A stretch of 64,000 nucleotides of DNA from Thalassobius vesicularis (GCF_004799325.1 NZ_SSMD01000005.1:124001-188000); one strand, 5' to 3'; positions 9,109-18,310 are shown, numbered from the stretch's first letter. The notes: generated by a model not told the origin, from the sequence alone. Program-made: numbers and translations.

Positions 9109-9711
9109 ATGCAAGAGATCGCAGCGAAAATTCCGGGGACCGACGCCAAGCAGCAGGCCATTCTGGCCGCCGCTTTCGAGGCGTTTCGCCTGTACGGGTT
9201 CCGGCGCACCTCGATGGAGGACATCGCGCGCGGGGCGGGGATGTCGCGCGCGTCGCTGTACCTGCATTACCGCAACAAGGAAGACATCTTTCGCTCGCTT
9301 GCGCAGGGGTATTACGACATGGCCGCAGCGCAGGTGAGCGAGGTTCTGGCGCTGGATCTGTCGCCCGCCGAGGCGCTGGAGCGTGCGTTCCACACCCAGG
9401 CCGGGCCGGTGTTCGAGGCGCTGTTGTCCTCGCCGCACGGGCAGGAATTGCTGGACACGAAATACGCCCATACCGAGGACATCATCGCCGCCGGCGAAGC
9501 GCGGTTGGCGGAGATTTACGCGGACTGGCTGGCGCGGGCTGAGCGGGCGGGGCGGGTGAACTTGTCCGGGTTGGGCGGCGAGGCCTTGCCTGTGGCCCGC
9601 ACGATGCTGAGCGCGCTGCACGGGGTGAAGGCGTCCTTGCCGGGGGTGAGCGAGTACAAGGCGTCGATCTCGCGCTTGGCGCTGATGTTCGCGCGGGCGT
9701 TGGCCGGGTAG
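9109..9711 (+). CDS. TetR/AcrR family transcriptional regulator
   Basis: About 200 residues. The N-terminal helix-turn-helix runs AILAAAFEAFRLYGFRRTSMEDIARGAGMSRASLYLHYRNKEDIF, a textbook TetR DNA-binding domain; the C-terminal helical part would bind an unknown ligand. It is divergent from iorA, and the spacer carries palindromes, so it most likely controls iorAB and itself. The start is uncertain: GTG 9052 and ATG 9067 are also in frame. ATG 9109 is preferred because it keeps the inverted repeats outside the gene and leaves a normal 12-residue arm before the HTH, but its ribosome-binding site is poor; ATG 9067 has a weak GAAAG. The call is secure, the start is not. Confidence 0.9.
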   Translation: MQEIAAKIPGTDAKQQAILAAAFEAFRLYGFRRTSMEDIARGAGMSRASLYLHYRNKEDIFRSLAQGYYDMAAAQVSEVLALDLSPAEALERAFHTQAGPVFEALLSSPHGQELLDTKYAHTEDIIAAGEARLAEIYADWLARAERAGRVNLSGLGGEALPVARTMLSALHGVKASLPGVSEYKASISRLALMFARALAG

Positions 9712-9784
9712 GGGGCGCTGCCCCCGCCGTTGAAAATCCGAAGATTTTCAACGACTCCCCCGGGATATTTTCAAAAAGAAGAAG
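9711..9784. terminator. Bidirectional terminator and dispersed repeat, copy B
   Basis: Between the convergent tetR and kynA genes lies GGGGGC-GCT-GCCCCC (9711-9725). It is followed by an exact 11-bp stem CGTTGAAAATC / GATTTTCAACG (9728-9738, 9743-9753, loop CGAA), then CCCCCGGGATATTTTC and AAAAAGAAGAAG. The tail matches the repeat after glcB. On the minus strand the hairpins would follow a T-rich tract and sit just after kynA; on the plus strand just after tetR. Confidence 0.7.
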
Positions 9785-10621
9785 TCAGAGCGTGGTGCGC
9801 AGTTCCCACAGTTCGGGGAACAGCTGGGTGTCCAGCATGCGGCGCAGGTAGGAGGTGCCGCTGGTGCCGCCGGTGCCGCGTTTGAGGCCGATGACGCGCT
9901 CGACCGTGGTCAGGTGGTTGAAGCGCCAGCGGCGGAAATAGTCTTCGAGGTCGACCAGTTTTTCAGCCAGTTCGTACAGTTCCCAGTGATTTTCGTACGC
10001 CTCGTAGATATGGGCCCAGGCGCGTGTGACCTCGGGCGAGGGGGCGTAGGGCTGGGCGGCGTCGCGGGTCAGGATGGCGTCGGGCAGGGGGACGACCTGA
10101 TGCAGATGCGACAGGGCGACGTCGTAGAGCGAGGGGCGGGTCAGTTCCTGTTCGAGCTGCGCCAGAAGGTCGGGCCGGTGGGCGTGCGGGGCAAGCATCG
10201 CAGGATTGCGGTTGCCGAGGATGAATTCCACCAGCCGGTATTGATGCGACTGAAAGCCCGAGCTTTGGCCGAGAGCGGCGCGGAAGCGGGTGTAATCCGA
10301 CGGGGTCATCGTGCGCAGCACGTCCCAGGCAGAGTTCAGTTGCTCGAAGATGCGCGCCACGCGCGAGAGCATCTTGAAGGCCGGGCGGAAGTCGCCCTTT
10401 TGCAGTGTGGCGCGGGCGGCGGTGAGCTCGTGCAGGGCCAGGCGCATCCACAGTTCCGAGGTCTGGTGCTGGATGATGAACAGCATCTCGTCATGGGCGT
10501 CCGAGCGGGGGTGCTGGGCGCTGAGGATCGGGTCCAGCTGCAGATAGTCGGTATAGCTCATGCGGCCGTCGAACTGCATCTGCGCGCCTTCCTGAGCGGG
10601 GTTGTAGGGGGTGTTGGTCAT
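9785..10621 (-). CDS. kynA: Tryptophan 2,3-dioxygenase
   Basis: Heme enzyme opening the indole ring of L-tryptophan to N-formylkynurenine, the first step of the kynurenine route; cytoplasmic tetramer. The 278-residue length is standard for bacterial TDO. Signatures: [18 protein letters not shown], the distal base His52 in [14 protein letters not shown], the heme ligand His236 in [13 protein letters not shown], and the [13 protein letters not shown] loop that closes over substrate. It is the last gene of a minus-strand group SDR-kynU-kynA, with 44 bp to kynU. The N-formylkynurenine formamidase (kynB) expected between these steps is not in the window. A shared repeat/terminator follows the stop. 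Confidence 0.97.
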   Translation of the reverse strand: MTNTPYNPAQEGAQMQFDGRMSYTDYLQLDPILSAQHPRSDAHDEMLFIIQHQTSELWMRLALHELTAARATLQKGDFRPAFKMLSRVARIFEQLNSAWDVLRTMTPSDYTRFRAALGQSSGFQSHQYRLVEFILGNRNPAMLAPHAHRPDLLAQLEQELTRPSLYDVALSHLHQVVPLPDAILTRDAAQPYAPSPEVTRAWAHIYEAYENHWELYELAEKLVDLEDYFRRWRFNHLTTVERVIGLKRGTGGTSGTSYLRRMLDTQLFPELWELRTTL

Positions 10622-10665
10622 CGGTTTGCCTGTCGGAAGAAGGGGGGAATGGGGCGTGCGGCGCG

Positions 10666-11862
10666 TCAGGTGACGGCGGCGCGGACCTTGAAATCGGGGT
10701 GATCCCAGAGCGCGTTGGTCATCACGTCCTCGATGATTTCGGCGGCGCGGATCACGTCGGTTTCGTCGACGTACAGCGGGGTGAAGCCGAAGCGCATGAT
10801 GTCGGGGGCGCGGAAGTCGCCGATCACGCCCTGGGCGATCAGCGCCTGGATCGCGGCGTAGCCGTCGGCGAAGCGGAAGGACACCTGGCTGCCGCGCGCG
10901 TTCGGGTCGCGCGGGGTGGCGAGGGTCAGTTGCGGGCAGCGGCGCTCGACTTCGTCGATGAACAGGGTGGTCAGCTGTTGCGACTTGGCGCGGACAGCCG
11001 GCATGTCGGTCAGATCCCAGATATCGAGCGCGGTTTCCAGTGCGGCCAGGGCCAGCACGGGCGGGGTGCCGACGCGCATCCGTTCGATGCCTGCGCCGGG
11101 GCGGTAGGATTGTTCGAACGCGAAGGGGGCGTCGTGGCCGAGCCAGCCCGACAGGGCCGGAGCGGCGGTGTCGGCGTGGCGCGGGGCGACATAGATGAAG
11201 GCAGGGGCGCCGGGGCCGCCGTTCAGGTATTTATAAGTGCAACCGACTGCGAAATCGGCCTTGCAGGCGGCCAGTTCGACCTGCGTGGCGCCGGCGGTGT
11301 GAGCCAGATCCCAGACGGTGATCACGCCCATTGCGTGGGCCTTGGCGGTCAGGGACTGCATGTCGTGCAGACGGCCGGTGCGATAATCGACCTCGGTGAT
11401 CATCAGGACGGCGACGTCTTCGGTGATATTGTCCGCGACATCCTCGGGGGCGACGACGCGCAGTTCATAGCCGCGGTCCAGAGAGGCGATCAGCCCCTGC
11501 GCCATGTACAGATCCGAGGGGAAGTTGCCGCTGTCCGACAGGATCACCTTGCGGCCCGGTTTTGCCAGCCCAAGGGCCGCGGCCAGCGCCTGGTAGACCT
11601 TGATCGAGAGCGTGTCGCCCATCACGACGCTGCCCGGTTCCGCGCCGATCAGGCGGGCGATGCGGTCGCCGATCTGGCGGGGCTGGTGCATCCAGCCGGC
11701 CTTGTTCCAGCCGGTGATCAGCATCTGGCCCCATTCGGCGCGCATGACCTGCTCCATCCGGGCGGGGGCGGCCTTGGGCAGCGGGCCAAGGGAATTGCCG
11801 TCGAGATAGATCACGCCCTGGGGCAGATCGAACAGGGCTTTGGTGGCTTGGAAATCGGTCAT
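10666..11862 (-). CDS. kynU: Kynureninase
   Basis: PLP enzyme cleaving L-kynurenine to anthranilate and alanine. The 398-residue product begins [30 protein letters not shown], the usual family N-terminus. The start at 11862 is preferred over a longer open frame because AAAGGAG lies just before it. The PLP lysine is Lys211 in [13 protein letters not shown]. Other fold-type I signatures are [15 protein letters not shown] and [10 protein letters not shown]. It lies upstream of kynA on the same strand and downstream of an SDR gene, consistent with a tryptophan-catabolic operon producing anthranilate. No kynB or KynR-type Lrp regulator is adjacent. Confidence 0.96.
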   Translation of the reverse strand: MTDFQATKALFDLPQGVIYLDGNSLGPLPKAAPARMEQVMRAEWGQMLITGWNKAGWMHQPRQIGDRIARLIGAEPGSVVMGDTLSIKVYQALAAALGLAKPGRKVILSDSGNFPSDLYMAQGLIASLDRGYELRVVAPEDVADNITEDVAVLMITEVDYRTGRLHDMQSLTAKAHAMGVITVWDLAHTAGATQVELAACKADFAVGCTYKYLNGGPGAPAFIYVAPRHADTAAPALSGWLGHDAPFAFEQSYRPGAGIERMRVGTPPVLALAALETALDIWDLTDMPAVRAKSQQLTTLFIDEVERRCPQLTLATPRDPNARGSQVSFRFADGYAAIQALIAQGVIGDFRAPDIMRFGFTPLYVDETDVIRAAEIIEDVMTNALWDHPDFKVRAAVT

Positions 11863-11956
11863 CGCGTGTCTCCTTTGACGCGGTCCTAGCGGAGATCGCC
11901 CGGACCGCGCCAACGAAACTTTTTGACCACCCCATCAAGGAATGTGATGGCAGGTA

Positions 11957-12709
11957 TCAGACCTTGCCGCCCGCGATCTGGATTTCCTGGCCGTTCACGC
12001 TGCCGGACCCCGGCCCGCACAGCCACAGCGCGGCCTGCGCGATCTCGGAGGCGTCGATCAGCCGCTTGTGGCGGTTGGCGTTGACCATGACCTTGAGCGC
12101 GTCGTCGGCGCTCATGCCCGAGCGTTCCTGGATCGCGTCCACGTTGCGGGTGATGATGTCGGTGGCGACATAGCCCGGGCAGATCGAGTTGAATGTGTAG
12201 TTCGAGCCCATGAAATCCTCGGACAGGGAGCGGATCATGCCGATCACCCCGTGCTTGGAGGCCGAATAGGCCCCGGCACCCGGCAGGCCGCGCACGCCCG
12301 CGATGGAGGAGATCGCGATCACCCGGCCCCAATCGGTCTGGGTCATCGAGCGCAGCGCCTCGCGGATGGTGAAGAACGCGCCATCCAGGTTGGTCGCCAT
12401 GATCTGACGCCAGAAATCGGTGTCGGTCTTGTGCAGCTTGCGGCCCTCGGCGATGCCCGCGTTGGCGACGACGATCTGGATCGGTCCGCGCGCGGCGACG
12501 GCGGCGTCGATCACGTCACGCACGGCGGCCTCGTCGGTCACGTCCATCACGGCGGGGTACATGTTCTCGCCCGCGACTTCCTCGAGCACGGCCATGCGGC
12601 GGCCGGTGATGGTGACCTTGGCGCCCTGCGCCGCCAGCGCCTGCGCGATGGCCAGCCCGATGCCGGTGCCGCCGCCGGTGACCAATGCGTGTTTCCCTGT
12701 CAGGGTCAT
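11957..12709 (-). CDS. SDR family NAD(P)-dependent oxidoreductase
   Basis: A 250-residue classical short-chain dehydrogenase. It shows the nucleotide-binding TGGGTGIG near residue 10, NAGIAEG, the catalytic ISSIAG serine and YSASKHG (Tyr and Lys), and CPGYVATDI. The ATG at 12709 follows GGAGAGGACAC and matches the family start; an ATG ten codons upstream has no ribosome-binding site. It is first in the minus-strand group with kynU (94 bp downstream) and kynA. No step between tryptophan and anthranilate needs an SDR, so it may only share transcription or act on a side product. It resembles the 3-hydroxybutyrate dehydrogenase/FabG-like subgroups, but the substrate cannot be read from sequence. 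Confidence 0.85.
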   Translation of the reverse strand: MTLTGKHALVTGGGTGIGLAIAQALAAQGAKVTITGRRMAVLEEVAGENMYPAVMDVTDEAAVRDVIDAAVAARGPIQIVVANAGIAEGRKLHKTDTDFWRQIMATNLDGAFFTIREALRSMTQTDWGRVIAISSIAGVRGLPGAGAYSASKHGVIGMIRSLSEDFMGSNYTFNSICPGYVATDIITRNVDAIQERSGMSADDALKVMVNANRHKRLIDASEIAQAALWLCGPGSGSVNGQEIQIAGGKV

Positions 12710-12786
12710 GTGTCCTCTCCTCCCGTTAGACGGGGCCACGATAGGCGCAGGCGCGCGGCTGTCCAGCGCGCCGTTCCGTCATTTTG

Positions 12787-12837
12787 GCATGCGCCTGCAT
12801 GCAGGAGTGCTTTACAAAAGTATTCGCATCTGTGAAT
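12787..12837. promoter_or_regulatory. Inverted repeats in the divergent SDR / MBL-fold spacer
   Basis: GCATGC-GCCT-GCATGC (12787-12802) is an exact inverted repeat made of two self-palindromic hexamers. Further on, ATTCGCA-TC-TGTGAAT (12822-12837) is a 16-bp near-palindrome with one mismatched pair. Both sit between divergent genes in a locally AT-rich stretch, so they may be operators. No clear -10/-35 pair was recognised. Confidence 0.4.
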
Positions 12838-12868
12838 TTGTTATTCAGCCTTTGAGGGAGGACCTTTC

Positions 12869-13819
12869 ATGAAACGATTTCTGATGACGACCGCCTTGTG
12901 CCTGTTGGGCACCAGCGTTTTTGCCAGCGAGGACATTGCCGATCAGTACCCGCAGTCCGAGCTTTATTCGAAACCGGTCGAGGTAATCCCCTACGTGTTC
13001 ACGGCGATCGGGGCGACCGCGCCGCCGACCTATGAAAACAGCGGCCACAACAACAACCTGTCCTTTGTCGTCACCGGCGATGGGGTGCTGGTGGTCAATG
13101 GCGGGGCCTCGGCCCGGTTGGCCAAGGCGCTGCATGACGAGATCAAGGCCGTGACCGACCAGCCCGTGAAACTGGTGATCAGCGAGAACGGGCAGGGGCA
13201 CGCGGTCCTTGGCAACTCGTACTGGGCGGATCAGGGCGTCGAGATCCTGATGCATGTCGATGCCGAGGAAGAGATCAAGGCGCATGGCGACCAGATCCTG
13301 ATCGGCATGGAGCAGTACAACAAGGACAAGGCCGAGGGCACGCGCATCGTCATGCCCACCCGCACCTTCGAGGACGAAGAAATCGTCCAGATGGGCGACG
13401 TGGAATTCCACGTCCTGCACCTGGGTCCTGCGCACGGTCCGGGGGATACGCAGGTGTGGATTCCGCAGTGGAGTTTCATGATCGCGGGCGACATCGCGTT
13501 CCATGAACGGATGCCTCCGATCTTTCAGGACACCTGCACAAGCTGCTGGATCGAGACCTGGGAAACGAAGCTGGAACCGCTGAATCCCACCTACCTGATC
13601 CCCGGCCACGGCCACCCGACCAACCTGGCGCAGGTGCGGCGCTACACTCACGACTATCTGGTCGATCTGCGAGAGAAGATCCGTGCCCATATCGACGATG
13701 GCGGCGATCTGGCGGGCGCCTATTACGTGGATCAGGAACGCTGGCGCAACCTGGACACCTTTGACGAGCTGGCCACCAAGAACGCCGGCCGCGTCTTCGA
13801 AGAGATGGAGTGGGAATAA
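12869..13819 (+). CDS. Exported MBL-fold metallohydrolase-like protein with degenerate metal motif
   Basis: A 316-residue protein with a cleavable signal peptide (MKRFLMTTALCLLGTSVFA-SED), so probably periplasmic. The metallo-beta-lactamase fold is recognisable from LSFVVTGDGVLVVNGG, LHLGPAHGPGDTQVWIP, FMIAGDIAFHERMPP and PGHGHPT. The defining HxHxDH motif is replaced by NGQGHA (Asn107, Gln109, His111), so three of the four first-motif ligands are lost while the later His, Asp and His remain. It may bind one metal, use other ligands, or be non-enzymatic. A CTSC pair follows GDIAFHE. GGGAGG precedes the ATG. It stands alone between the divergent SDR and a methyltransferase. Fold call is good; activity doubtful. 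Confidence 0.8.
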   Translation: MKRFLMTTALCLLGTSVFASEDIADQYPQSELYSKPVEVIPYVFTAIGATAPPTYENSGHNNNLSFVVTGDGVLVVNGGASARLAKALHDEIKAVTDQPVKLVISENGQGHAVLGNSYWADQGVEILMHVDAEEEIKAHGDQILIGMEQYNKDKAEGTRIVMPTRTFEDEEIVQMGDVEFHVLHLGPAHGPGDTQVWIPQWSFMIAGDIAFHERMPPIFQDTCTSCWIETWETKLEPLNPTYLIPGHGHPTNLAQVRRYTHDYLVDLREKIRAHIDDGGDLAGAYYVDQERWRNLDTFDELATKNAGRVFEEMEWE

Positions 13820-13875
13820 CCCAATTCGGCGCGTCGCTTGTCCGGCGTGCCGGGAAAACCCCTGTCACGTCCAAC

Positions 13876-13929
13876 GCGGCATCTTTTCGGTAGCATCTGA
13901 AAGATTCTGTAACAGCTAAAAGATGCCGC
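13876..13929. repeat. 12-bp perfect inverted repeat with 30-nt loop
   Basis: GCGGCATCTTTT (13876-13887) and AAAAGATGCCGC (13918-13929) are exact inverse complements separated by 30 nt; the loop contains a further GCATCT. It lies after the MBL-fold gene and about 100 bp before the ICMT-like gene. A shorter CCGGC-GT-GCCGG hairpin (13842-13853) lies closer to the MBL stop. It could be a structured leader, a terminator or an operator pair; no U-tract follows. Confidence 0.5.
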
Positions 13930-14030
13930 ATGGAAACCCCATAAAGTTGATGGCATTTTGCGGCAGCGTCGCTTTGGGCGCACAAGGTGATTCCGGCTGA
14001 TGCCGGGATGGATCAAGGACCAGGACCGCG

Positions 14031-14483
14031 ATGTTGAAATGGCTCGATATTCCGCCGGTTTGGCTGTTGGCCGCGGCCGTGTTGGCCTGGGTGCAGGGGA
14101 CATACTATCCCCTGGGCTTCAGCTTTGGCGGGGTCTGGGCCGATTTTCTGGGCGGTATTCTGGTTGGGGGCGGCATTCTGTTGATGCTGCTGGCGTTCGT
14201 AGAGATGCGCAAGCACCGCACCACCATCATTCCGCATCGCGATGCCGATACGATGGTGCAGTCGGGCATCTTCTCGCGGACGCGCAATCCGATCTACCTG
14301 GGTGATGTTCTGGTGCTGGCCGGTTTGGTTCTGCGTTTCGACGCCGTGTTGGCGCTGCCCTTGGTACCTTTGTTGCTGTGGCTTCTGGAACGGCGATTTG
14401 TCATACCAGAGGAGCACAGACTGAGGATCAAATTTCGTGCTAATTTTGCACGGTACTGCCAAAAGACGCGCCGTTGGATTTGA
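14031..14483 (+). CDS. Isoprenylcysteine carboxyl methyltransferase/PEMT family membrane protein
   Basis: A 150-residue inner-membrane protein with three to four hydrophobic segments (about residues 6-25, 30-60 and 90-120). It carries the ICMT/PEMT signature RNPIYLGDVLVLAG followed by LPLVPLLLWLLERRFVIPEEHRLRIKFRANFARYCQKTRRWI, where the EE pair and following basic helix form the conserved SAM-site end. The expected reaction is SAM-dependent methylation of a lipid or protein; many bacterial members are uncharacterised. The ATG at 14031 follows a weak GGACCAGGACCGCG leader. The gene is isolated, with an inverted repeat upstream and a palindrome plus pntA downstream. Confidence 0.8.
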   Translation: MLKWLDIPPVWLLAAAVLAWVQGTYYPLGFSFGGVWADFLGGILVGGGILLMLLAFVEMRKHRTTIIPHRDADTMVQSGIFSRTRNPIYLGDVLVLAGLVLRFDAVLALPLVPLLLWLLERRFVIPEEHRLRIKFRANFARYCQKTRRWI

Positions 14484-14521
14484 CTTGCCAGTCGGTTCGG
14501 TGCATCTGGGGCGGAATGCTT

Positions 14522-14538
14522 GCGCAATAATATTGCGC
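14522..14538. promoter_or_regulatory. 17-bp perfect palindrome upstream of pntA
   Basis: GCGCAATA-A-TATTGCGC is an exact inverted repeat of 8-bp arms around one base, 70 bp upstream of the pntA start. Its shape suits a dimeric repressor or activator site rather than a terminator, since no U-tract follows. The TAATAT core could also serve as a -10, but no good -35 was found. Confidence 0.5.
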
Positions 14539-14607
14539 GGCAAATGATAACAAGCTCCGAATATGTCGGGGAAAAGGGGTTAACTGTTCTTAAGGGGGAC
14601 AAAAAAG

Positions 14608-16182
14608 TTGAAAATCGGAACTCCTAAGGAAGTGTTCGAGGGAGAAAATCGCGTTGCGATGACTCCTGACTCGGCTCTGCAACTGCAGAAGCTGGGTTAC
14701 GAATGCGCCATCGAGTCCGGGGCGGGCGCCGCCGCGGGGTTTTCTGACGCGGCCTATGAAAAGGCCGGTGTCGAAATCATCAAGACCGCCGCTCAGCTGT
14801 GGAAAGCTGTGGACGTTGTCGCGAAAGTGCGCCAGCCCACCGATACCGAGCTGAAGCGGATGGCAGAGGGCCAGACCCTGATCAGCTTCTTCAACCCGGC
14901 GGGTAACTCCGAGGGTCTGGAGCTGGCCAAGTCGAAAGGCGCCCACGTCATCGCCATGGAAATGGTGCCGCGTATTTCGCGCGCCCAGAAGATGGACGCG
15001 CTGTCGTCGATGGCCAACATCGCGGGCTACCGCGCTGTCATCGAAGCGGGCAACAACTTCGGCCGTTTCTTCACCGGTCAGGTGACTGCTGCGGGCAAGG
15101 TCCCGCCGGCAAAGGTTCTGGTCGTGGGCGCCGGTGTGGCCGGTCTGGCCGCCATCGGTACCGCCACCAGCCTGGGTGCGATCACCTATGCGTTCGACGT
15201 GCGTCCCGAAGTGGCCGAACAGGTCGAGTCGATGGGTGCGCAGTTCGTCTTCCTGGATTTCGAGGAACAGCAGCAGGATGGCGCAGCCACCGGCGGTTAT
15301 GCCTCGGTGTCCTCGCCTGAATTCGCGGCGGCCCAGCTGGCCAAGTTCCGCGAACTGGCCCCCGAGATGGACATCGTCATCACCACCGCGCTGATCCCCA
15401 ACCGCGAAGCCCCCGAGCTGTGGACCAAGGATATGGTCGAGAGCATGAAGCCGGGCTCGGTCATCGTTGACCTGGCGGCGGAAAAGGGCGGTAACTGCAA
15501 GCTGACCGTCAAGGACGAGAAAATCGTCACTGACAACGGCGTGACCATCATCGGCTATACCGACTTCCCGTCGCGCATGGCCGCGCAGGCGTCGACCCTG
15601 TACTCGACCAACATCCGTCACATGATGACCGACCTGACGCCCGAAAAGGACGGCAAGCTGGTTCATAACATGGAGGATGACGTCATCCGCGGCGCAACCG
15701 TGACCTTCGAGAAAGAGATCACCTGGCCGCCGCCCCCGCCGAAAGTGGCCGCAATCGCCGCGCAAAAACCGAAGGAAAAGGCCAAAGAGCTGACGCCCGA
15801 GGAAAAACGCGCCAAGGAGATCGCCGCGTTCAAGGCTCAGACCAAGAACCAGGCCATCCTGCTGGGTGTGGGGACGCTGCTGATGCTGATCGTGGGCGCC
15901 TTTGCCCCCGAAAGCTTCATGTCGCACTTCATCGTGTTCGCGCTGGCGTGCTTTGTCGGCTTCCAGGTGATCTGGAACGTGTCGCACTCGCTGCACACGC
16001 CGCTGATGGCCGTGACGAACGCAATCTCGGGGATCGTGATCCTGGGCGCCCTGCTGCAGGTGGGCTCGGGCAACTGGCTGGTGGTCATCCTGTCCGCCAT
16101 CTCGATCCTGATCGCAACGATCAACATCGTCGGTGGCTTCATGGTCACGCGCCGCATGTTGGCCATGTTCCAGAAATCGTAA
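14608..16182 (+). CDS. pntA: NAD(P) transhydrogenase subunit alpha
   Basis: Alpha subunit of the proton-translocating transhydrogenase, which uses the proton gradient to reduce NADP with NADH. The 524-residue chain begins [31 protein letters not shown], the alanine-dehydrogenase-like NAD(H)-binding domain I, with the dinucleotide loop [15 protein letters not shown]. After a Pro/Lys-rich linker ([22 protein letters not shown], about residues 374-400) come several membrane helices, so this is the fused E. coli-type alpha rather than split pntAA/pntAB. The start is TTG, with AAGGGGG upstream; no ATG fits the conserved N-terminus. pntB follows after 16 bp. A 17-bp palindrome lies upstream. Confidence 0.96.
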   Translation: MKIGTPKEVFEGENRVAMTPDSALQLQKLGYECAIESGAGAAAGFSDAAYEKAGVEIIKTAAQLWKAVDVVAKVRQPTDTELKRMAEGQTLISFFNPAGNSEGLELAKSKGAHVIAMEMVPRISRAQKMDALSSMANIAGYRAVIEAGNNFGRFFTGQVTAAGKVPPAKVLVVGAGVAGLAAIGTATSLGAITYAFDVRPEVAEQVESMGAQFVFLDFEEQQQDGAATGGYASVSSPEFAAAQLAKFRELAPEMDIVITTALIPNREAPELWTKDMVESMKPGSVIVDLAAEKGGNCKLTVKDEKIVTDNGVTIIGYTDFPSRMAAQASTLYSTNIRHMMTDLTPEKDGKLVHNMEDDVIRGATVTFEKEITWPPPPPKVAAIAAQKPKEKAKELTPEEKRAKEIAAFKAQTKNQAILLGVGTLLMLIVGAFAPESFMSHFIVFALACFVGFQVIWNVSHSLHTPLMAVTNAISGIVILGALLQVGSGNWLVVILSAISILIATINIVGGFMVTRRMLAMFQKS

Positions 16183-16198
16183 GGAAGGGAGCGGATAA

Positions 16199-17674
16199 AT
16201 GAGCATCGGAATCGTTTCCGCCGCATACATCGCGGCAGCTATCCTCTTCATCCTGTCGCTGGGCGGTCTGTCGGGCCAGGAAAGCGCCAAGCGCGCTGTG
16301 TGGTACGGCATCGTCGGCATGGCGCTGGCGATCGTGGCAACCGTGTTCGGCCCCGGTATGGGCAACCTGCTGATCGTGCTGGTCATGGTCCTGGGCGGTG
16401 CATTCCTGGGTCAGATGGTGGCACAAAAGGTCGAAATGACCGAAATGCCCCAGCTGGTCGCGGCGCTGCACTCGTTCGTCGGTCTGGCGGCCGTGTTCAT
16501 CGGGTTCAACGCGCAGTTCGAGATGAGCCGCATTGCGGACATCCTGATGAGCGCGCCCACCTCGCTGAACGAAACGGGCCTGCAGGCGTGGCTGCATGAC
16601 CAGGGCATCGACGGGTTCGCCGGCAAGGTCGCGCACAAGACCGCGGTCGAGCTGAACATCCTGAAGGTCGAGGTTTTCCTGGGCGTGTTCATCGGTGCGG
16701 TGACCTTCACCGGCTCGATCATCGCGTTCGGCAAGCTGGCTGGCAAGGTTGACGGCAAGGCCAAGAAACTGCCCGGCGGTCACATTCTGAACGCTGCGGC
16801 GGCTGTTGGTTCGCTGATCCTGCTGATCGTCTACTTCAACACCGGCGCGCTGTGGCCGCTGCTGCTGATGACGCTGCTGGCCTTCTTCATCGGTTATCAC
16901 CTGATCATGGGCATCGGCGGCGCCGACATGCCGGTGGTTGTGTCGATGCTGAACTCGTACTCGGGCTGGGCCGCGTCGGCCATCGGCTTCTCGCTGGGCA
17001 ACGATCTGCTGATCGTCACCGGCGCGCTGGTGGGTTCGTCGGGTGCCATCCTGTCGTACATCATGTGTAAGGCTATGAACCGTTCGTTCATCAGCGTGAT
17101 CCTGGGCGGCTTCGGCGGCACCACCGGTCCCGCGATGGAAGTCGAGGGCGAGCAGATCGCAATCGACGCCGACGGCGTGGCGCAGGCTCTGGACGATGCG
17201 GACAGCATCATCATCATCCCGGGCTACGGCATGGCGGTTGCTCAGGCACAGCAGAACGTGGCGGAACTGACCCGTCGCCTGCGCGCCAAGGGCAAGAACG
17301 TGCGTTTCGCGATCCACCCCGTGGCAGGCCGTCTGCCGGGTCACATGAACGTGCTGCTGGCCGAGGCCAAAGTCCCCTACGACATCGTTCTGGAAATGGA
17401 CGAGATCAACGAGGACTTCCCGGAAACCGACGTGGCGATCGTGATCGGCTCGAACGACATCGTGAACCCCGCCGCGCAGGAAGATCCCAACAGCCCCATC
17501 GCCGGCATGCCGGTTCTGGAATGCTGGAAGGCCAAGCAGGTCTTCGTGTCCAAGCGCGGTCAGGGCACTGGCTACTCGGGCATCGAAAACCCGCTGTTCT
17601 ACAAGGAAAACACCCGCATGTTCTATGGCGACGCGAAAAAGTCGCTGGACGAGCTGCTGACCAAGATCTCCTGA
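16199..17674 (+). CDS. pntB: NAD(P) transhydrogenase subunit beta
   Basis: Beta subunit, 491 residues. About nine membrane helices occupy the N-terminal two thirds; the C-terminal NADP(H)-binding domain III shows [60 protein letters not shown] and the end [22 protein letters not shown]. These are the diagnostic motifs of the proton-pumping transhydrogenase. It begins 16 bp after pntA with GGAAGGGAG upstream, so the two are one operon. A strong hairpin terminator follows 20 bp after the stop, ending the unit before the thioesterase gene. Confidence 0.97.
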   Translation: MSIGIVSAAYIAAAILFILSLGGLSGQESAKRAVWYGIVGMALAIVATVFGPGMGNLLIVLVMVLGGAFLGQMVAQKVEMTEMPQLVAALHSFVGLAAVFIGFNAQFEMSRIADILMSAPTSLNETGLQAWLHDQGIDGFAGKVAHKTAVELNILKVEVFLGVFIGAVTFTGSIIAFGKLAGKVDGKAKKLPGGHILNAAAAVGSLILLIVYFNTGALWPLLLMTLLAFFIGYHLIMGIGGADMPVVVSMLNSYSGWAASAIGFSLGNDLLIVTGALVGSSGAILSYIMCKAMNRSFISVILGGFGGTTGPAMEVEGEQIAIDADGVAQALDDADSIIIIPGYGMAVAQAQQNVAELTRRLRAKGKNVRFAIHPVAGRLPGHMNVLLAEAKVPYDIVLEMDEINEDFPETDVAIVIGSNDIVNPAAQEDPNSPIAGMPVLECWKAKQVFVSKRGQGTGYSGIENPLFYKENTRMFYGDAKKSLDELLTKIS

Positions 17675-17694
17675 TCGACGGTCATACGGGATTG

Positions 17695-17720
17695 CAAAGG
17701 GCGCCTTCGGGCGCCCTTTG
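17695..17720 (+). terminator. Rho-independent terminator after pntAB
   Basis: Exact 11-bp stem CAAAGGGCGCC / GGCGCCCTTTG with a stable TTCG tetraloop, 20 bp after the pntB stop. The downstream T content is low, as is usual in GC-rich alphaproteobacteria. Confidence 0.85.
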
Positions 17721-17792
17721 TGCGTTCTGACGCCACGTTGGTTTTGACAGGCTTGGCGCGCCGGGATGCAGTGACAGGCAGGAGGAGAGCCC

Positions 17793-18206
17793 ATGACCGA
17801 TTTGTTGGAATTTGGCCGCTCGGTGCTGGCGACGCAGCCATTCTGCACCCTGCTGGGGATAGAGCTGACGCGGTTCGAACCGGGTCAGGCCGAGTTGCGG
17901 CTGACGCTGAAACCCGAGCATTTGCAACAGCATGGCTTTGCCCATGGCGGGCTGGTGGCGATGATGGCGGACAGCGCGATTGCCTATGCGGGCGGCTCGA
18001 AACTGGGGGACAGCGTGACGCTGGAGTTCAAGCTGAACATGATCCGCCCCGGCATCGGCGAGGCGCTGATCGCACGCGGCGAGGCGCTGTCGGTCGGCAA
18101 GACGCAGGCGGTGTGCCGGTGCGAGATCTACGCGTTGCAGGACGGCACCGAAAAGCTGGTCGCCGCCGGTCAGGGTACGCTGGCAGTAGTCGGGCGTGGT
18201 GGCTAG
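17793..18206 (+). CDS. PaaI-type hotdog-fold thioesterase
   Basis: A 137-residue hotdog thioesterase of the PaaI/YbgC-like group. The characteristic HGGLVAMMADSAIAYAG segment (HGFAHGG, residues about 47-65) forms the central helix and carries the catalytic Asp; KLNMIRPGIGEALIARGEAL and the following strands complete the fold. Such enzymes hydrolyse aryl- or acyl-CoA thioesters in the cytoplasm. A strong AGGAGGAGAG precedes the ATG. It lies after the pntAB terminator and before DUF3422, from which it is separated by an exact 12-bp palindrome, so it is probably transcribed alone. The CoA substrate is unknown. Confidence 0.88.
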   Translation: MTDLLEFGRSVLATQPFCTLLGIELTRFEPGQAELRLTLKPEHLQQHGFAHGGLVAMMADSAIAYAGGSKLGDSVTLEFKLNMIRPGIGEALIARGEALSVGKTQAVCRCEIYALQDGTEKLVAAGQGTLAVVGRGG

Positions 18207-18209
18207 GCG

Positions 18210-18221
18210 ACGGTATACCGT
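18210..18221. promoter_or_regulatory. 12-bp perfect palindrome between thioesterase and DUF3422 genes
   Basis: ACGGTATACCGT, four bases after the thioesterase stop and about 90 bp before the DUF3422 start. It is short for a terminator and has no T-tract; an operator is possible. Confidence 0.35.
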
Positions 18222-18310
18222 TGCATTCCTTCAAGTTATTGAAAATGCTTTATCTTTTCTGATCTCTGTGGCATGGAGGGCGGCATCCGCATTTGCATAG
18301 GGCCGCCCCG

